Below, piece after piece: positions 12,004 through 15,294 of a stretch of DNA of 15,294 nucleotides (its first letter is position 1; each line of letters starts with the position of its first letter). Under the pieces are notes generated by a model that was not told where the DNA came from, ran no database searches, and saw only the letters and a list, made by a program, of their open reading frames with translations. The stretch is taken from positions 1-15,294 of the forward strand of contig DAHUXF010000025.1 in assembly GCA_027307295.1 (NCBI GenBank), read 5' to 3'. The DNA comes from Acidobacteriaceae bacterium. Lineage in GTDB: Bacteria; Acidobacteriota; Terriglobia; Terriglobales; Acidobacteriaceae. Position numbers and translations under genes: made by a program.

Positions 12004-14841
12004 TTATCCGGGCAGTTCACTTTCAATTTCTTCCAGCGCCTTAACACAGCGCTCGCATACAGTTGGGTAACGTTCACTTTTGCCCACATGGATTGATTTA
12101 TTCCAGCAGCGTTCACATTTTTGTCCCGGCGCTTTCTCTACTAATACGTGCAGAGAGGCGTTTCCGTTCCCGCCTGTGTCGCGTTTTACCTCAAGGCCTG
12201 AGACAATCAACAGAAAACGCAGGTCGTCGCGGTACCGTTCCAGCAGCGGTATCATCTCTTCAGGAGCCACCACGGTGACTGCGGCTTCCAGTGCGCTGCC
12301 AATTTCTTTTTCCTGGCGGGCAATCTCCAATGATTTAAGAGCTACGTCCCGGACCTTCATCAGCGACTCAAAGTCTTTCCAAACCGCATTTGCTTTTGCT
12401 GCGTCTTCAATCGTGCCTGTGATGTCTTCAGCCCTGGGGAAATGCGCCAGATGGACGCTGCCGGGCCGGTCCGCAACATTTGGCAATGATGCCCACACTT
12501 CGTCCGTTGTAAAGCTCATGATGGGAGCAGCCAGCCGCACACGGGCCTCGCCGATGCGCCAGAGCGCCGTCTGGGCAGAACGCCGGGCGCGCGAATTCGG
12601 AGGCGCTGTATAAAGCCTGTCCTTGACAACATCAATATATTCCCGGCTCAGGTCAACCATAAAGTCATTCAACTGATGGTAGATGCGGTGGAACTCAAAG
12701 CTCTCATACCATTTGCGCAGCTGATCGCTGATTTGCGTTGTGCGCATGAGCCAGTACTGGTCCAGCGGCTGTAAATCATTGAACAACACAGTGTGCCGGG
12801 CAGGATCAAAATCCGGCAGATTGCTCAACACATAGCGGAAGGTGTTGCGCATTTTCTTGTAGTTTTCCGCTACCTGCTCCGCCAGCAGTTTTTCAGATAC
12901 GGTCACGTCCTCCTGAAAATCCACGGAAGCCACCCAGAGCCGGATAATCTCTCCACCGAATTTCTTGGCGATTTCAACAGGATCAATGCCATTGCCCAGA
13001 GACTTGGATGTAGCGCGGCCCTGCGGATCGAGCGTCCAGCCATTGGTGGCCACAGCGCGATACGGAGAGTGTCCGCGTGTGCCCACCGCCACCAGCAGGG
13101 AAGAGTGAAACCAGCCGCGATATTGGTCTCCACCTTCCAGATAAAGATCAGCCGGCCAGTCCAGTCCCGGTTCGTGACCCAGCACAGCCGCATGACTTGA
13201 GCCGGATTCAAACCACACGTCGATGATGTCCATCTCCTTGCGGAAGCCCGTACCGCTGCACACGGGGCATTTTGTTCCCACCGGCAGAATGGCGCCGGCA
13301 TCTCTTGTGTACCAGGCATCAGCGCCTTCACGTCCAAACAAATCAACTACGGCTTTGTGCGATTCTTTGGTGTCCAGCAGCTTGCCGCAGCCCTCACAGA
13401 AGAAGACTGCAATGGGCACGCCCCAGACGCGTTGGCGCGAGATGCACCAATCCGGGCGCGTTGCAATCATGTTGCTGATGCGCTCTTCGCCCCATGCGGG
13501 AATCCACTTCACCTTCTTGATTTCATCCAGCGCGCGCTGGCGCAGAGTGGTGTCATCAACCCGGGCTTCCATGGAAATAAACCACTGCTCGGTCGCGCGA
13601 AAAATGACCGGGTTATGGCAGCGCCAGCAATGCGGATACGAGTGCTCGATTTTAGCTTCCGCCATGAGCACGCCACGCGATTGCAAAAGATCAATGATGG
13701 GCTGGTTGGCCTGGAAAACTGTCTTGCCGTCATATTCTGGCAGCCCGTTCTGCAAGTGGCCGGCTTCATCCACATTGGTGCGCTGGTCAAGTTTGTACTT
13801 TGTGCCGGTGTAAAAGTCGTCAGCGCCATGCGAGGGCGCAGTGTGGACCGCACCCGTGCCCTGGTCCGTGGTGACGTAGTTGGCCAGAACGCCCAGGATC
13901 TCGCGGTCAAGAAAGGGATGGGCAAACCTGGCATGCTCCAGGTTGCGGCCAGGGAAGCGCGTGACGACGGAAGCTCCGCTGAGCTTGCACGCTTCCATGG
14001 TCGCCTTGGCCAGCGCGTCGGCGACGATCCACAATTCGCCGTTGTGCTCCAGGGCCACATACTCAAGATCAGGATGAAACGCCACCGCCATGGAAGCGGG
14101 CAGCGTCCACGGAGTTGTGGTCCAGATGATGGTGGAAACTTTTTTGCCGGCCAGCGCCGGGTCAATCTTTGCCGGATCACTGATCAGGGAATATTTGACC
14201 CATACGCTGGGGCTGGTGTGAGTGGAGTATTCAATCTCAGCTTCCGCCAGCGCGGTTTTGTCATGAATGCACCAATAGACCGGACGCAGGCCTTTATACA
14301 CCGCGCCGTTTTCCATGAAGTCAAATAACTGGCGCACAATCACGGATTCATATTGCGGCGTCATGGTGGAATAGGGCTGCTCCCAGCGGCCCAGAATGCC
14401 CAGACGCTTGAATTGTTCACGCTGAATGTTGAGATATTTCTCCGCGTACTCGCGGCACTTTTTCCGCACAGCGTAAGCGGGCATCTCCAGTTTTTTGCGG
14501 CCCAGCGCTTCATCCACTTTGATTTCAATGGGCAGGCCGTGGCAGTCCCAGCCGGGAACGTAAGGAGAGTCAAAGCCAGCCATGGTCTTTGATTTGACGA
14601 CAAAATCCTTCAGGCATTTGTTCAGCGCGTGCCCTTCATGAATCGCTCCGTTGGCGTAAGGAGGGCCGTCATGGAGCACATACGAAGGAGCGCCTTTGCG
14701 CGACTCGCGAATCTTCCCGTAAATTCCCATCTGCTCCCACCGTTCCAGCCATTTTGGCTCGTTTCGGGGCAGGTTGGCTTTCATGGAAAAATCGGTTCTA
14801 GGAAGATTCAGCGTCTTCTTGAGCTCGAGCGGCGCTCGCAT
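12004..14841 (-). CDS. ileS: Isoleucyl-tRNA synthetase
   Basis: Class I aminoacyl-tRNA synthetase charging tRNA-Ile, with an editing domain that removes misactivated valine. At 945 aa it has the bacterial type-1 layout: TLNLPRTDFSMKANL start, HDGPPYANGAIHEGHALNK with the HxGH motif at 68-71, GWDCHGLPIE, the CP1 editing insertion (including WTTTPWTLPAS and DQGTGAVHTAPSHG), DVWFESGSSH, the KMSKS-equivalent loop at 610-614 and a C-terminal zinc finger with Cys910, 913, 930 and 933. The KMSKS loop reads ATSKS: the first Lys and the Met are replaced, while the essential second Lys (613) is kept. The ATG at 14841 is preferred over a GTG two codons upstream because GGAG lies 5 nt before it and overlaps the GTG. 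lspA follows in the same operon. Confidence 0.97.
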   Translation of the reverse strand: MRAPLELKKTLNLPRTDFSMKANLPRNEPKWLERWEQMGIYGKIRESRKGAPSYVLHDGPPYANGAIHEGHALNKCLKDFVVKSKTMAGFDSPYVPGWDCHGLPIEIKVDEALGRKKLEMPAYAVRKKCREYAEKYLNIQREQFKRLGILGRWEQPYSTMTPQYESVIVRQLFDFMENGAVYKGLRPVYWCIHDKTALAEAEIEYSTHTSPSVWVKYSLISDPAKIDPALAGKKVSTIIWTTTPWTLPASMAVAFHPDLEYVALEHNGELWIVADALAKATMEACKLSGASVVTRFPGRNLEHARFAHPFLDREILGVLANYVTTDQGTGAVHTAPSHGADDFYTGTKYKLDQRTNVDEAGHLQNGLPEYDGKTVFQANQPIIDLLQSRGVLMAEAKIEHSYPHCWRCHNPVIFRATEQWFISMEARVDDTTLRQRALDEIKKVKWIPAWGEERISNMIATRPDWCISRQRVWGVPIAVFFCEGCGKLLDTKESHKAVVDLFGREGADAWYTRDAGAILPVGTKCPVCSGTGFRKEMDIIDVWFESGSSHAAVLGHEPGLDWPADLYLEGGDQYRGWFHSSLLVAVGTRGHSPYRAVATNGWTLDPQGRATSKSLGNGIDPVEIAKKFGGEIIRLWVASVDFQEDVTVSEKLLAEQVAENYKKMRNTFRYVLSNLPDFDPARHTVLFNDLQPLDQYWLMRTTQISDQLRKWYESFEFHRIYHQLNDFMVDLSREYIDVVKDRLYTAPPNSRARRSAQTALWRIGEARVRLAAPIMSFTTDEVWASLPNVADRPGSVHLAHFPRAEDITGTIEDAAKANAVWKDFESLMKVRDVALKSLEIARQEKEIGSALEAAVTVVAPEEMIPLLERYRDDLRFLLIVSGLEVKRDTGGNGNASLHVLVEKAPGQKCERCWNKSIHVGKSERYPTVCERCVKALEEIESELPG

Positions 14842-14846
14842 TGGCA

Positions 14847-14850
14847 CTCC
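14847..14850 (-). promoter_or_regulatory. Ribosome binding site that fixes the ileS start
   Basis: On the minus strand GGAG lies 5 nt before the ATG at 14841. It overlaps the alternative GTG at 14847, making that codon unlikely as the start. Confidence 0.65.
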
Positions 14851-14870
14851 GGAAAGTCTGTAATTCTTTC

Positions 14871-14876
14871 ATTATA
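14871..14876 (-). promoter_or_regulatory. Consensus -10 box for ileS-lspA
   Basis: A perfect TATAAT on the minus strand, 29 bp upstream of the ileS ATG, predicts a leader of roughly 23 nt. No convincing -35 hexamer lies 16-18 bp further up. The short leader leaves no room for a T-box or other tRNA-sensing riboswitch downstream of this promoter. Confidence 0.5.
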
Positions 14877-14939
14877 AACAGTCTCAGCTCTTCATTGCTT
14901 CTCCACTCGGAAGATCAGTGGTCTCTTTTGGGCCTGAGT

Positions 14940-14972
14940 TACAAAAGTTTTGCTCTTACGGTACAAAAGTTT
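14940..14972. repeat. Direct repeat TACAAAAGTTT, 22-bp period
   Basis: Identical 11-mers lie at 14940-14950 and 14962-14972. Their 22-bp period is close to two helical turns, so both would face the same side of DNA. They lie about 65 bp upstream of the ileS -10 box and 40-75 bp upstream of the first micro-ORF on the other strand, so could serve either side. Confidence 0.55.
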
Positions 14973-15013
14973 CCAGGAAAATTACCGAATTCTTGCAGTG
15001 GAGAGGCACAATA

Positions 15014-15094
15014 ATGCATCTCAATAAAGAACAACAACATTTAATTTTATTGAAAGCAGGATGGAACAGTGTCCATCGCAATGTTCTTTTATGA
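15014..15094 (+). CDS. Candidate micro-ORF, 26 aa
   Basis: An ATG at 15014 is preceded by GGAGAGG (15000-15006) with 7-nt spacing, one of the best Shine-Dalgarno sequences in the window. The peptide is MHLNKEQQHLILLKAGWNSV plus six residues, rich in Leu and His. It lies in the AT-rich spacer upstream of ileS on the opposite strand. It could be a leader peptide for the gene leaving the right edge, or a chance frame. A 6-bp inverted repeat (15060-15065 with 15072-15077) falls inside it. Confidence 0.3.
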   Translation: MHLNKEQQHLILLKAGWNSVHRNVLL

Positions 15095-15121
15095 GAGGCG
15101 ATAACAAGAGCAGGAGAAACT

Positions 15122-15172
15122 TTGCCTTACAAGTGCAACTTACACCTTCATTATCTCATCTCGTATGAATGA
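15122..15172 (+). CDS. Candidate micro-ORF, 16 aa, TTG start
   Basis: A TTG at 15122 follows AGGAGA (15112-15117) at 4-nt spacing. The 16-residue frame ends at a TGA (15170-15172) that overlaps the ATG at 15165 of the open frame running to the window edge, an arrangement compatible with translational coupling. The short length means chance is a serious alternative. Confidence 0.2.
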   Translation: MPYKCNLHLHYLISYE

Positions 15173-15294
15173 ATCCAGACCACATGAATGTGGTTGGAAA
15201 AGGGTAGCGCGGGTCGAATCAATGGCGAATCATGCAGTCGTTCCCAATCGGTTTTTAAGCGGGCAGGAATTTCCCAGGCTGACCGGCCTTCCGC
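15165..15294 (+). CDS. Possible start of a gene leaving the right edge
   Basis: The frame from the ATG at 15165 stays open to the end of the window (43 codons). It reads MNESRPHECGWKRVARVES, then a second Met at 15222 beginning MANHAVVPNRFLSGQEFPRL. The latter half looks more like ordinary protein than the former, so 15222 may be the true start. Neither ATG has a strong Shine-Dalgarno. I do not recognise the family. Confidence 0.35.
   Translation, partial: MNESRPHECGWKRVARVESMANHAVVPNRFLSGQEFPRLTGLP

Larger units (their letters stand above)
14877..15164. other. AT-rich intergenic region upstream of ileS
   Basis: Apart from the direct repeats and micro-ORFs listed separately, I see no tRNA, known ncRNA fold or long coding frame in this stretch. 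Its composition is clearly more AT-rich than the flanking genes. Just beyond it, ACCACAT (15179-15185) and ATGTGGT (15188-15194) form a 7-bp inverted repeat with a 2-nt centre, inside the open frame to the right edge. Confidence 0.5.

Noticed and set aside
13357..14328. Plus-strand 323-codon open frame inside ileS
   Set aside because: It is fully antisense to the IleRS catalytic and editing regions, which are clearly coding; the translation has no family features and no convincing start. Long antisense frames are expected opposite GC-biased third positions.
14842..14880. T-box or riboswitch leader for ileS
   Set aside because: The likely -10 box leaves only about 23 nt of leader, and no T-box core sequence is seen further upstream on the minus strand.
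15200..15240. tRNA-like segment (GGTCGAATC resembling a T-arm)
   Set aside because: The T-loop consensus is incomplete, no acceptor or anticodon stems can be drawn, and there is no CCA end.

Overview
This window looks like core chromosome of a soil-type diderm bacterium, most likely an acidobacterium. The assignment is an inference from gene content and protein style: a bacterial myo-inositol-phosphate synthase of the type I associate with Acidobacteriota and Bacteroidota, secreted proteins whose signal peptides end in '-GQ', an orphan CxH/CxxC mini-protein, and a GAF protein with an acidobacterial-looking helical tail. No marker RNA or phage, IS, integron or CRISPR element is visible. Coding density is high, and base composition is moderately GC-rich except in AT-rich spacers at about 6480-6650 and 14870-15170.

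Layout. (1) 1-922, minus strand: the first codons of a putative secreted or membrane protein at the left edge, and nth (endonuclease III). (2) 978-4628, plus strand: hemQ/chdC (coproheme decarboxylase), a 74-aa protein, a DedA membrane protein, a myo-inositol-1-phosphate synthase and a small secreted protein, all closely spaced. (3) 4762-5961, plus strand: a secreted M48 metalloprotease with its own -10 box and a terminator. (4) 6166-7531, minus strand: a 79-aa CxH/CxxC protein with a good terminator, then an ECF sigma factor and a small soluble zinc anti-sigma factor joined by a GTGA overlap. (5) 7673-11451, plus strand: a CuA-type copper lipoprotein (divergent from the sigma factor), a GAF-domain protein behind a strong sigma-70-like promoter, and an Slt-type lytic transglycosylase 13 bp further on. 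(6) 11452-14841, minus strand: ileS followed by lspA, a classic pair. (7) 14842-15294: an AT-rich upstream region with direct and inverted repeats, two micro-ORFs with Shine-Dalgarno-like sequences, and an open frame running off the right edge.

Several neighbours share an envelope or oxidative theme: HemQ (haem), DedA and Ino1 (lipid and inositol), M48 (envelope protein turnover), ECF sigma with a Cys/His anti-sigma (stress sensing), a CuA lipoprotein (copper or electron transfer), Slt (murein) and LspA (lipoprotein maturation). I see no self-contained new defence or mobile system. The observations most worth a second look are the free-standing CuA lipoprotein beside the sigma/anti-sigma pair, the altered KMSKS loop of IleRS, the GAF/transglycosylase pair with an almost leaderless promoter, and the structured micro-ORF region upstream of ileS.
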